Assembly: GCA_016868455.1 (NCBI GenBank)
Contig: VGGV01000014.1
Span: 1-63,336 of the forward strand
DNA: 63,336 bases
From: Bacteroidota bacterium
GTDB taxonomy: Bacteria > Bacteroidota > Bacteroidia > Chitinophagales > Chitinophagaceae
Direction of reading: 5' to 3'
Part shown: positions 41,553 to 49,642 of the stretch, in pieces
How the letters are laid out: every line of letters begins with the position of its first letter
Position numbering within the stretch: the stretch's first letter is position 1
The notes under the pieces: generated by a model
What the model was told of the DNA's origin: nothing
What the model saw: the letters and a program-made list of their open reading frames with translations, nothing else
Databases searched by the model: none
Translations under genes and position numbers: made by a program

Positions 41553-44537
41553 TTAATCAACTATCTCCAGCCCCCAATCCTTTCCCTTTTTTACTGCCGG
41601 TACACCTTCGGTAATCCATCTGGCAGGTTTTTCACCTTTCAGCATATAATCAAAAAACTGCTGCATGCGGATATGGTAATCCCGCATATCCTGCCGCTGG
41701 GTGAGGCCATGGCCCTGTCCATTATAATTGAAGAGCCATACTTTTTTATTCAGTCTTCTTAACGCTGTAAATAACTCAATACCCTGATACCAGGGCACAG
41801 CACCATCCGCATCGTTGTGCATTATCACTACAGGAGCAGTTACTTTATCCAGATGAAACAAAGGTGAATTCTTTATGTACCATTCAGGTTTTTCCCACAA
41901 CGTAGCGCCAATTCGGCTCTGCGCCTTTTCATATTGCCATTGACGGTTTACGCCGCTCTCCCATCGGATGCCTCCATAGGCGCTGGTCATGTTGGCAACA
42001 GGCGCCCCGGCCCATACAGCTTTAAAGAGTTTTGTCATGGTGGCCAGTTGTGCAGCCTGGTAACCGCCCCAGCTATGACCTTGTATCCCGATGCTTGTAC
42101 TGTCAACCCAACCTTTCTTTACCAATGCCCTGGAGCCACTTACGATGTAATCAAAAGCACTTTGTCCCGGGTAACCAATCTTATATTCAAGATCCGGCAT
42201 AAAGATGATGTAGCCGTTGCTGACAAAATAAGGTACGTTGATAGCGCTGCGGATGGGCGCCGGTTCTTTGTAATCATGTAAAGCATCGCTGAGTTTTTCA
42301 TAGAAATAAACAATCATTGGGTATTTTTTCTTCGGATCAAAATTTTCGGGTTTGTAAACGATGCCGGTTGCGTCTTTGCCATTATAGGCTTTCCATTTAA
42401 AAAGTTCCGCCGTGCCCCAGAGATAGTTTGATTGCTGGGGGTTGATTGTGGAAAGTTTAATGCCATCAGTTCCTTCATCTGTCATGTACCAGTGGTAAAG
42501 ATCAGGAGGTTTGCCATAGGACTCCATTGTAAAAATGTAGTTCTCTGAATTCCTAGATTTCATTAACTGAGATATAAGGTAGCCATCATCTGAATGCAAT
42601 GGCAAGAGTTCTTTGTGAATCCCTTCATTATTTCTGTATTTGGCTCTCCAGAGACCTGCATGTTTGTTCAATTCATTAAAGGAGGAGAATATCAATTGCT
42701 GACCATCCCGTATAAACTTTTCCTCAGGATCAGTCTGGATATATCTGTACCGGAGCCTTTTGCCCCGCTCTCCAATGATATAAACCGGATCTTTATTTGT
42801 AACCGGATGAACTTTCCAGATACCATACCGGTCATAAATTAAAACATGATGATCACCTTCCTCCCATTTTACTATCCCATAATTCGCCGGTTCATCCGGT
42901 GTATCCCAGTCTTCCTGGCACAACGGCGCTTTTATTTTTTCAGAAATGTTTCTTGATGTTCTTCCGTCCCAAACAAAATAATTCCTCGCTTTCCGGTCAT
43001 ACCACATAATATACTTTCCTGTTGAGGACGGGTACACCTGCCCGTGCAGGTTTTCTTTCACCCGTTTTTTTTGTCCTGTATTTATATCAATGGCATAAAT
43101 ATCCTTCCGGGTTGTTCCCAGCCACTGGCTTTCTATCCTTTTTCGAAAATCAGATACGCCTACAAACGTATCGCCGTCGCCTTCGTTTGTTTGCATCACC
43201 TGAGGAATTTCTTTACTGCCTAACTGTTTGATGGTTTTTGTTTCAATGTTATATACAGCCAAAAAATTTTCTTCACGGGCCGCTTTTAATCTTGCTGGTA
43301 AGTTTTGTACCGTTTGCAGGTAATCATCCTTATAATGCCAGATATCCAGCTTTGGCATATCTATTTCTATAATCGTTGTGTCTTTCGGTACGGGTACAGG
43401 CGCCACTCCGAAAAACAATCTTTTGCCGCTTTTACTGAAACTTACATTGCCATACTCGCTTACTGTCATTCCAATTTTCATACCAACTGAATTTTTATCC
43501 ACCAGCATTTCAGCGCTGTCCATACCCGCTTTAAAAAACCAGAGTTTATAATACTTCACCAGGTCTTTTGTCCCGAAAGCTATCGGGATTGCATCCCTCT
43601 CAGCTACATAGGCCACCTGCGAGCCATCATCCGTCATGGCAAAATTTTTATATTCGTTTCCTCCTTTGCTGAGCGTAACGGATTCCCCTTTTTTCAGGTC
43701 GTATAACACTACTTTTTTTGTGCTCAGCGAGTCTGAAGGATTCTTTGCCTGTTCCATGAGCAGTTTATCACCTGTTTTGGAAAAATAGTATTCCAGCACT
43801 TTGGCAAACACCACTTCTTTACCCGATGTCAGTTCTCTTACCACCAGGTCATTGGCCGGTTCGGGAGCAGCGCCGGCTGCATCGTCACCTTCTGCATCGG
43901 CCGCTATATCATCGTATGTGTAATCTTCATATTCTCCCACTTCATCCTTTATTTTCTTCTTTTTTTGCGGTATAGATTCAATCAGTTTTTGCAATGAATC
44001 AATGACACGGTTCAGGCTATCGGTTACCCGGCCGGCTGCTTTTATATCCGTTGTTTTGGGTTTTGCAGGAGGTTCAGGTTGTTTTTCCAGCTGGTAAGCC
44101 ACCCATCCAAATGATTTTTGTGGCGCTTTGTAATTCTTTACCATTTCTTTTTTCCAAGCTTCTTCTTTACCCAATTCCACTATAGCCAGTGAATCTTTGG
44201 GTATATCCTCCAGCTTCTTCTTTTTAATTTTTGCTTCTCTTGTGTCCTTAAACGGGGGCTTTATTTTAAATACCACATACCGGCTGTCTTCTGTAATTAC
44301 AGCCGTATACCCCCTGGATATTGTTTTTTTGTATTTGGCATCGGATGATTGTATCACCAGTTCATTGTCACCCACCTGCGGGTCAATGGTATACACCACC
44401 CATTTGCCATCATTGCTGATCATCCTTTCACCGATATGCTGCCAGCCGTCGTACACAGTGTGATCCAGCGGTTTTTTTTGCGCCTCTGCATAACAAACAA
44501 TCAATAACAAAATGAAATTGGCGGCAACCCTCTTCAT
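41553..44537 (-). CDS. S9 family peptidase (prolyl oligopeptidase-type), secreted
   Basis: 994 residues from the ATG at 44537 (MKRVAANFILLLIVCYAEAQ, signal peptide); upstream frame sequence to 44717 is antisense to the next gene. The large N-terminal beta-propeller is followed by the alpha/beta-hydrolase with GHSWGGYQAA (S822), NDADGAVPW (Asp) and YNGQGHGLTQ (His). It likely cleaves peptides in the periplasm. A low-complexity acidic stretch (GDDAAGAAPEPAND) sits in the propeller, and AERDAIPIAFGTKDL includes a palindrome-derived insert (43571-43588). Confidence 0.93.
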   Translation of the reverse strand: MKRVAANFILLLIVCYAEAQKKPLDHTVYDGWQHIGERMISNDGKWVVYTIDPQVGDNELVIQSSDAKYKKTISRGYTAVITEDSRYVVFKIKPPFKDTREAKIKKKKLEDIPKDSLAIVELGKEEAWKKEMVKNYKAPQKSFGWVAYQLEKQPEPPAKPKTTDIKAAGRVTDSLNRVIDSLQKLIESIPQKKKKIKDEVGEYEDYTYDDIAADAEGDDAAGAAPEPANDLVVRELTSGKEVVFAKVLEYYFSKTGDKLLMEQAKNPSDSLSTKKVVLYDLKKGESVTLSKGGNEYKNFAMTDDGSQVAYVAERDAIPIAFGTKDLVKYYKLWFFKAGMDSAEMLVDKNSVGMKIGMTVSEYGNVSFSKSGKRLFFGVAPVPVPKDTTIIEIDMPKLDIWHYKDDYLQTVQNLPARLKAAREENFLAVYNIETKTIKQLGSKEIPQVMQTNEGDGDTFVGVSDFRKRIESQWLGTTRKDIYAIDINTGQKKRVKENLHGQVYPSSTGKYIMWYDRKARNYFVWDGRTSRNISEKIKAPLCQEDWDTPDEPANYGIVKWEEGDHHVLIYDRYGIWKVHPVTNKDPVYIIGERGKRLRYRYIQTDPEEKFIRDGQQLIFSSFNELNKHAGLWRAKYRNNEGIHKELLPLHSDDGYLISQLMKSRNSENYIFTMESYGKPPDLYHWYMTDEGTDGIKLSTINPQQSNYLWGTAELFKWKAYNGKDATGIVYKPENFDPKKKYPMIVYFYEKLSDALHDYKEPAPIRSAINVPYFVSNGYIIFMPDLEYKIGYPGQSAFDYIVSGSRALVKKGWVDSTSIGIQGHSWGGYQAAQLATMTKLFKAVWAGAPVANMTSAYGGIRWESGVNRQWQYEKAQSRIGATLWEKPEWYIKNSPLFHLDKVTAPVVIMHNDADGAVPWYQGIELFTALRRLNKKVWLFNYNGQGHGLTQRQDMRDYHIRMQQFFDYMLKGEKPARWITEGVPAVKKGKDWGLEIVD
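43571..43588. repeat. In-frame palindrome TCCCGAAAGCTATCGGGA in the S9 gene
   Basis: Arms TCCCGA and TCGGGA around AAGCTA; encodes the IPIAFG part of AERDAIPIAFGTKDL. Same family as 8277 and 39090. Confidence 0.7.
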
Positions 44538-44584
44538 ACAGGAGATTTTAATTTTTCTAAGATAGGGAATATAAGGAAAAGGTA

Positions 44585-45439
44585 TCAGCGTTTTATGCCG
44601 GTTATTAAGCCGTATTGCCAGAGGCCTTTTTTCATTCCTTTGTACTGATAGCTGCAGGCCCTGATATTTTTCTTTTGTATTTCGGTTGCCGGTTTTGAGA
44701 ACCGGATCTTCTTCCAAAAAAGGTAAAGACTGGCCAGGTAATAAACCCGGTTAAGCCTTCGGGACGAATGAGATACTTCTTTGGAAATATCCCGGTACTT
44801 AACTGATGTAAAACCACTTTCCAGCAAAAATTGCTGAAACCGCTCCGGTGTCTCCAGGTAATTTACCTGCCAGCCTTCCAGCCATTTTCTGATAAAGGGG
44901 TGTTTATTATTCCCGAATACAGACACAAAGCCATCTGCCACCACAAGCCTTCCACCGGGCTTCAGCAGGCGGAAGGCTTCCTTTATGAATTCTTCTTTAC
45001 TGTCAGCATAGCAAATGCTTTCACAGCCCCACACCACATCAAAACTTTCATCAGGAAAATCTGTTGCGGAATAATTCATTATTTTAAACTCGGCCAGGTC
45101 ATTCAGGTCATTCTTTTTTGCATTGACCGAAGCCTGCTGCGCTTGTCTTTCACTCAAAGTAATACCGGTAACCCGGCAACCCAGGAGAGAAGCCAAAAAA
45201 ATACTGCTGCCCCCTACTCCGCAGCCGGCATCCAGCACCCGGTCAGATGGTTTGATGTCAGCCGCCGTCATCATAACTTCATTCATCCTAATCAATGATT
45301 CCGGAAAGTTTTTTACATACTCATCCCAATAACCATAGTGAATGGCAAGGCTGTTGTTCAGGTCCCATGAATCCTTATAGGCATTTTCGGTATCCCGGTA
45401 ATAATCAATAATCCGCTTATGATATTCAGAGGGCTGCAT
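44585..45439 (-). CDS. SAM-dependent methyltransferase
   Basis: 284 residues with SAM motifs DRVLDAGCGVGGSSIFLA (motif I), VTGITLSERQAQ (motif II) and FDVVWGCESICYADSKEEFI, then LLKPGGRLVVADGF. This wording is typical of the tocopherol/sarcosine-glycine/cyclopropane-synthase-like group of small-molecule methyltransferases; the substrate is unknown. The gene overlaps the end of the EamA gene by 14 bp, so the two are translated together. Confidence 0.87.
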   Translation of the reverse strand: MQPSEYHKRIIDYYRDTENAYKDSWDLNNSLAIHYGYWDEYVKNFPESLIRMNEVMMTAADIKPSDRVLDAGCGVGGSSIFLASLLGCRVTGITLSERQAQQASVNAKKNDLNDLAEFKIMNYSATDFPDESFDVVWGCESICYADSKEEFIKEAFRLLKPGGRLVVADGFVSVFGNNKHPFIRKWLEGWQVNYLETPERFQQFLLESGFTSVKYRDISKEVSHSSRRLNRVYYLASLYLFWKKIRFSKPATEIQKKNIRACSYQYKGMKKGLWQYGLITGIKR

Positions 45440-46319
45440 GTGGTTTGTTTTTTCTTTCTTCCCGCAGCAACATCAGCACATGAATTATGAGGGCGGCGGC
45501 AATCATGGCAAAGCCGATAAAAAACCATTTGCTGAGCAATTCATTTTCCCTGTAAACAATAAAGGCTAGCAAAATTCCATATACCGGCTCCATGTTGAAA
45601 GTGAGGTTTACTGTAAAGGCAGATAATCTTTTTAATGCGTAAGCAGTGAACTGAAATGCAATAACCGAGCAAAGCCATGACAGAACCAGCAGCCACATCC
45701 AGTCATCCGCATCAGGAAAAATGTAAGCTGTTGGAAATTGCTGCAAGTAGACTGGCATTACAGCCGAAAGGGTTATCAGCCCGCCAGTAAGCTGGTAAGT
45801 GAGCAGGGTTTCGGGATTGATGCGTTTTACAAATTGCTTCAGCAGAATTATGACTATGGAAATGAAAACGGCCGACAAAATTCCCAGAATAATCCCTTTT
45901 TTGTATTGCGGGTCAAAATGAAAGATCAGGTATATACCTGTCATTACTACAAGCCCCAGCATCACTTCAACCCACTTAAACCTCACCCGGAGAAGAATTG
46001 GTTCCAGCAGTGTTGTAAAAAAACCTATAGCCGAAAAACAAACCAATGCAACCGAGACATTGGCATACTTTATTGAGCCATAAAAAGCAACCCAATGTAA
46101 CGCTGCCAAAAAACCAATGCCCGACAGTTTCAATATATCTTTTACAGGTATCTTTTTTATTTTTTTTGTTATGGTGAATAGCACCCACATAGTGGCTGAG
46201 GTGATGAGTAATCGGTACCATACCAGCAGCCCTTCGTTGAGATCAATCAGCCTTCCAAGAATTCCGGTAAACCCCGCGAGAAATACAGCAATGTGCAGTT
46301 GAATAAAGGCCTTTTTCAT
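45426..46319 (-). CDS. EamA/DMT superfamily transporter
   Basis: 297 residues, ten predicted membrane helices in two EamA halves (first about residues 5-135, second about 145-285). LHWVAFYGSIKYANVSVALV and YALKRLSAFTVNLTFNMEPVYG (shown in part) are the family hallmark near the fourth and ninth helices. Exports or imports an unknown metabolite. First gene of a pair with the methyltransferase. Confidence 0.88.
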   Translation of the reverse strand: MKKAFIQLHIAVFLAGFTGILGRLIDLNEGLLVWYRLLITSATMWVLFTITKKIKKIPVKDILKLSGIGFLAALHWVAFYGSIKYANVSVALVCFSAIGFFTTLLEPILLRVRFKWVEVMLGLVVMTGIYLIFHFDPQYKKGIILGILSAVFISIVIILLKQFVKRINPETLLTYQLTGGLITLSAVMPVYLQQFPTAYIFPDADDWMWLLVLSWLCSVIAFQFTAYALKRLSAFTVNLTFNMEPVYGILLAFIVYRENELLSKWFFIGFAMIAAALIIHVLMLLREERKNKPHAAL

Positions 46320-46358
46320 CGGCCTGCAAACTAAAGAAAAGATAGAAACAGGGAATTG

Positions 46359-47162
46359 TTATTTACTTTCCGCCAACATTTCGTTTGAAGAAATCGTTTT
46401 AACAACGGTTGTGCCATTTTCCGCATTTCTTACCCCTTTGCGGTAATTGGTAAACCAGCTTTCCCAGCGAAGCTTAAGGACACCAAGAATACCTTCTTTT
46501 ACAATATCCTTGTTCATTTTTGACATACCATATACCCTGTCCTTAAAAACGATAGGTATTTCTATTAATTTAAATCCCAGTTTCCATGCAGTAAACTTCA
46601 TGGCAATCTGGAATGCATAGCCAACAAAGGGAATTTTGTCCAGATTAATGGTTTCCAGTACTTCTTTTTTGTAACACATAAAACCGGCTGTAGGGTCCTT
46701 TACGGGCAACCAGGTAATCATCCAGGTATAAAGAGATGCTCCTTTTGAAAGGACTATCCGGTTTTTGGGCCAGTTTACAACACCCCCGCCTTTTATATAG
46801 CGGGAACCAATGGCAAGATCGGCCCCTCTGTATTTGCAGGCATCATACAGTTTCGGAAGGTCTGCCGGGTTATGTGAACAATCAGCATCAATTTCAAAAA
46901 TGAACTGATAACCATTTGCCAGCGCCCACTTAAAGCCGTGGATGTAAGCAGTGCCCAGGCCCAGTTTCCCTTTTCTTTCTTCGATAAAAAGCTGACCGGC
47001 AAATTTTGCCTGCAGTTCTTTTACAAGTCGGGCAGTGCCGTCCGGGGAGCTGTCATCCACCACGAGTACATGAAACCCTTCGTTCAGGCCGAAAATGGCA
47101 TGAAGGATGCTGCTGATGTTTTCCTTCTCATTATAGGTTGGTATGACGACTAACTTTTCCAG
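46359..47162 (-). CDS. Polyprenol-phosphate mannosyltransferase-like glycosyltransferase (GT2), non-ATG start
   Basis: The frame begins before the first ATG: upstream of VVDDSSPDGTARL the sequence reads EKLVVIPTYNEKENISSIL, the conserved GT-A start. No ATG, GTG or TTG lies upstream before the stop; the codon exactly where MEKLVV would be expected is CTG (47160-47162). From there the product is 267 residues, with DxD-like EIDADCSHNPADLPKL and RYIKGGGVVNWP, matching dolichyl/polyprenyl-phosphate mannose synthases. It would pass a sugar from NDP to a lipid carrier at the inner membrane. Confidence 0.85.
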   Translation of the reverse strand: MEKLVVIPTYNEKENISSILHAIFGLNEGFHVLVVDDSSPDGTARLVKELQAKFAGQLFIEERKGKLGLGTAYIHGFKWALANGYQFIFEIDADCSHNPADLPKLYDACKYRGADLAIGSRYIKGGGVVNWPKNRIVLSKGASLYTWMITWLPVKDPTAGFMCYKKEVLETINLDKIPFVGYAFQIAMKFTAWKLGFKLIEIPIVFKDRVYGMSKMNKDIVKEGILGVLKLRWESWFTNYRKGVRNAENGTTVVKTISSNEMLAESK

Positions 47163-47263
47163 ATGTTTCTGTACTGGTGAAACCCGAATTTACAATAAAT
47201 CAGCACAAGCCATGTTAAAAATTGTTCACCTGCCCGTTTGCCTTACAGGCGGGCAAATATGTC

Positions 47264-48031
47264 TCAGCTTTTCTTTAACAAAGTACGGGTGTAGATTTCG
47301 GTGAGCTTTTGCTTGGTGTGCTGGGGGAAATCGCCTTTCATCATCCAGTCGTAATACTGTGGTTCAGCCTTCAGCACATCGGCCACAGGGCGGCCTTTGT
47401 ATTTGCCAAAATTGAAGACTTCTGTCCCGTTTTCCATAACAAACCGCCGGGCAAAGTCAACCACCTGGTCCTCTCCGAGTATTTTGAGTATGGACTCAAC
47501 CGAGTTTCCCAGCTCCGGATATTTTCCCAGTTGGGCTTGTAGTATTTCGTATGTGGCCGATGCGTCAATTTCGGCGCTGTGCGCCCCATTCAATGTTTTA
47601 TTGCAATAAAATTTATATGCTGCGCCCAGTGTACGGGGTTCCATTTTGTGAAAAATATTCTGCACATCCAGGAGCTTTCGGTTTTTCATGTCGAAATCCA
47701 CCTGGGCCCTCAAAAATTCTTCCATGAGCAATGGTATATCAAACCGGTTGGAGTTATAACCCGCCAGATCGCATCCATCCAGCATTTGCTTCAGTTCCTG
47801 CGCCACCTGTTTAAAAACAGGGGCATCTTTTACCATTTCATCGGTAATACCATGTACATCACTGGCTCCTTTGGGAATTGACATTTCCGGGTTAATCAGT
47901 TTTCTCTTAATGCTTTTTGTTCCATCAGTAAGGATCTTTACAATCGCAATCTCTACAATCCGGTCAGTACCCAGGTTTACACCGGTGGTTTCAAGATCAA
48001 TAAAGGCCAGGGGTTTCTTCAGTTGAAACAT
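47264..48031 (-). CDS. 3'-5' exonuclease (DnaQ/DEDDh type)
   Basis: 255 residues. FIDLETTGVNLGTDRIVEIA is Exo I (Asp, Glu), YNSNRFDIPLLMEEF is Exo II and AHSAEIDASATYEIL is Exo III with the final His and Asp. This is the proofreading-exonuclease fold. The C-terminal part (NFGKYKGRPVADVLKAEPQY) resembles the DUF3820-like tail seen in stand-alone members. It likely processes DNA or RNA 3' ends. Confidence 0.9.
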   Translation of the reverse strand: MFQLKKPLAFIDLETTGVNLGTDRIVEIAIVKILTDGTKSIKRKLINPEMSIPKGASDVHGITDEMVKDAPVFKQVAQELKQMLDGCDLAGYNSNRFDIPLLMEEFLRAQVDFDMKNRKLLDVQNIFHKMEPRTLGAAYKFYCNKTLNGAHSAEIDASATYEILQAQLGKYPELGNSVESILKILGEDQVVDFARRFVMENGTEVFNFGKYKGRPVADVLKAEPQYYDWMMKGDFPQHTKQKLTEIYTRTLLKKS

Positions 48032-48304
48032 CGGGGTCAGTAATTACACTTAGCTATAAAATTAAACCCGCCCCCGCTCAGGTTGCGGCGGGCAAGGCGG
48101 TAAAGTTAATGGATTGCTATAGTTAACAAAATCAATTTTTTATCTAAATCTTGCCTGAAATCAAGATAGTCAACGAATTATACTATGTAATTCTACCCTT
48201 ATCTTTTGTAATTTTTCGCTGGCCTGTTAAACCAAGCTGACTATCTTTACATTGGTGTAATAACGAGGGTTTTTTATCGTTTAAACAATCAAATATCCAC
48301 CAAT
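48032..48304. other. Intergenic stretch upstream of the small lipoprotein
   Basis: 273 bp with no gene. Near 48065-48105 lies CCCGCCCCCGCTCAGGTTGC with GGCGGGC, a G/C-rich imperfect inverted repeat like the one at 47229-47256 (TGCCCG / CGGGCA). The right part is A/T-rich and should hold the promoter of the gene at 48305; no clean TAnnTTTG box was fixed. Confidence 0.5.
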
Positions 48305-48427
48305 ATGAAAAATAAGTTACTCATCGCTTTAGCGCTTCTCACACTTGTTGTGTTTGTTGCCTCTTGTGCCAGCCAGAAATATGGTTGTCCGGGCAATCCG
48401 TCTGCCAACACCAAATTCAAGGGCTGA
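48305..48427 (+). CDS. Small lipoprotein (40 residues)
   Basis: Starts MKNKLLIALALLTLVVFVAS followed by CASQKYGCPGNPSANTKFKG: a lipoprotein signal (lipobox VASC) and a mature part of only 20 residues with one further Cys. Small lipoproteins with a KYGCPGNP-type motif are common in this group. A 50-bp A/T-rich leader precedes it. Function unknown. Confidence 0.75.
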   Translation: MKNKLLIALALLTLVVFVASCASQKYGCPGNPSANTKFKG

Positions 48428-48428
48428 T

Positions 48429-48905
48429 TTATTGCACAGGTTTGCCGGTTCTTTTTCTGAACAGTCTTAACCGGCGGCGTTCCTTTGATTGTTTATCGGT
48501 CGTCAAATAAACTGAGTGCAGTTCTATTTCCTGCTGTTTCCCCTTCAGCTGAAACCGGCCCATCATATCCGTTTTTAAATAGCCCGGCATCTCTGTTTGA
48601 TGTAATACCCAATCGGATGTAAGCAGGTCCGATTCCATTTCATGGCATTTACCCAGCATTCTTGCGGTGGTATTCAGCACATCGCCATGATATGCAATTT
48701 CAGATTTGTATTTTCCTACTTCAGAAACCACCACTGTTCCTCCGTGAACTGCTGCCTTGAATACAGGTATCCGGCCATATCTTTTAAAATAATAAGCCCG
48801 GTAGCGGCGAATCTGTTTTTGCACGGCAAAATAACACCGGAGGCAAGTCCAGGATTCTCTAATCAGCTTATGGTCATCAACAAGCAGGATGGTTATTTTT
48901 CCCAT
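48429..48905 (-). pseudogene. Chimeric remnant: response-regulator start joined to class III cyclase C-terminus
   Basis: 158 residues. The first 19 (MGKITILLVDDHKLIRESW) are the beta1-alpha1 start of a response-regulator receiver domain. From about residue 21 the sequence switches to a class III adenylate/guanylate cyclase: YYFKRYGRIPVFKAAVHGG, VVVSEVGKYKSEIAYHGDVL and NTTARMLGKCHEM. The receiver Asp and the cyclase metal-binding first half are both missing. This is best explained by one deletion joining two genes that once lay in the same direction. A short protein may still be made but neither activity is expected. Confidence 0.75.
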
Positions 48906-49168
48906 ACGGATCTTGGGTGGGTTAGGTTCGATAAGGTTTTTCCCGGATATAAATTACGTAAAAAAACTAATCGGGCATTGCAAATGAACTATTTATAGGG
49001 TATAATATGATAAGAAAATAAAAGAATTAAGTAAATCTACTTAGTAAATATTTATCATTAAAAAACTATTTGACTAAAGTCATCAACAGAAAAAATTCAG
49101 CTGATCGAACCGGATATACAAAAAAGCCGCCATCGTCCCGTTTAAAGCGGTACGATGGCGGCCGATAG
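48906..49168. other. Gap before tmRNA 3' end
   Basis: 263 bp, A/T-rich with no convincing ORF. CCGCCATCGTCCCGTTTAAAG and its partial complement GCGGTACGATGGCGGCC at about 49126-49163 form a stem just past the tmRNA 3' end, probably the tmRNA terminator. A promoter for the chimeric gene must be here. Confidence 0.5.
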
Positions 49169-49564
49169 TGGAGGCGAGGAGAATCGAACTCCTGTCCAAA
49201 CATATTCTTCAAAAGCTTTCTACATGTTTATCCTGTTTTATTGTGTCAGAAACCAACTGGAAATCCACCTTCGCTTAAGCTACGGCGGATGAACGGGCAA
49301 CCGATTGATTTCTTAGCTGCATAGTCTTAAACAGCCAGCACAGCCTTTGGCTGGAGCAGCCGTATTTTTTGTTGATTGGGCGGGACTTCTGGCTACGGCC
49401 TGCCTTCGGTCCGGCCATAATGACTACTTAATCACTGATTAGGCAGCCATGGCATACTGAGTATTGCCATTTATGGTTTACGTATTCAGATTTAACTGCT
49501 AATTACGCAACGCAGTACATGCTTATACTTTCAAAGATCTATGCTGTCAAAACCGAACGCCCCC
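49169..49564 (-). ncRNA. ssrA: tmRNA
   Basis: The 5' end GGGGGCGTTCGGTTTTGACA and the 3' end (GTTCGATTCTCCTCGCCTCC plus A) pair through a 7-bp acceptor stem (GGGGGCG with CGCCTCC), and the T-loop GTTCGATTC is present. The tag reading frame ends GNTQYAMAA with the stop at 49439-49441. CCA is not encoded. The RNA rescues stalled ribosomes together with SmpB, which is not in this window. Confidence 0.93.
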
Positions 49565-49568
49565 TTTT

Positions 49569-49640
49569 GGAGTCGTTAGTCATGAGTCGATAGTCATTGG
49601 TACTGACCCGAGACTATAAACTATGAACTATAAACTACCA
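49569..49640. repeat. Word-like simple repeat next to tmRNA
   Basis: AGTCGTTAGTCATGAGTCGATAGTCATT-type words (AGTC units, given in parts) then GACTATAAACTATGAAC and TATAAACTACCAAC, between tmRNA and rseP. Same style as 7250-7316 and 11560-11680. Confidence 0.5.
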
Positions 49641-49642
49641 AC

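Noticed and set aside
44538-44717. Longer start for the S9 peptidase
   Set aside because: The extension is antisense to the methyltransferase gene, and a signal peptide starts at 44537.
49170-49240. A tRNA gene at the GTTCGATTCTCCTC motif
   Set aside because: The T-arm belongs to tmRNA; there is no anticodon arm, and the 5' partner lies 390 bp away.
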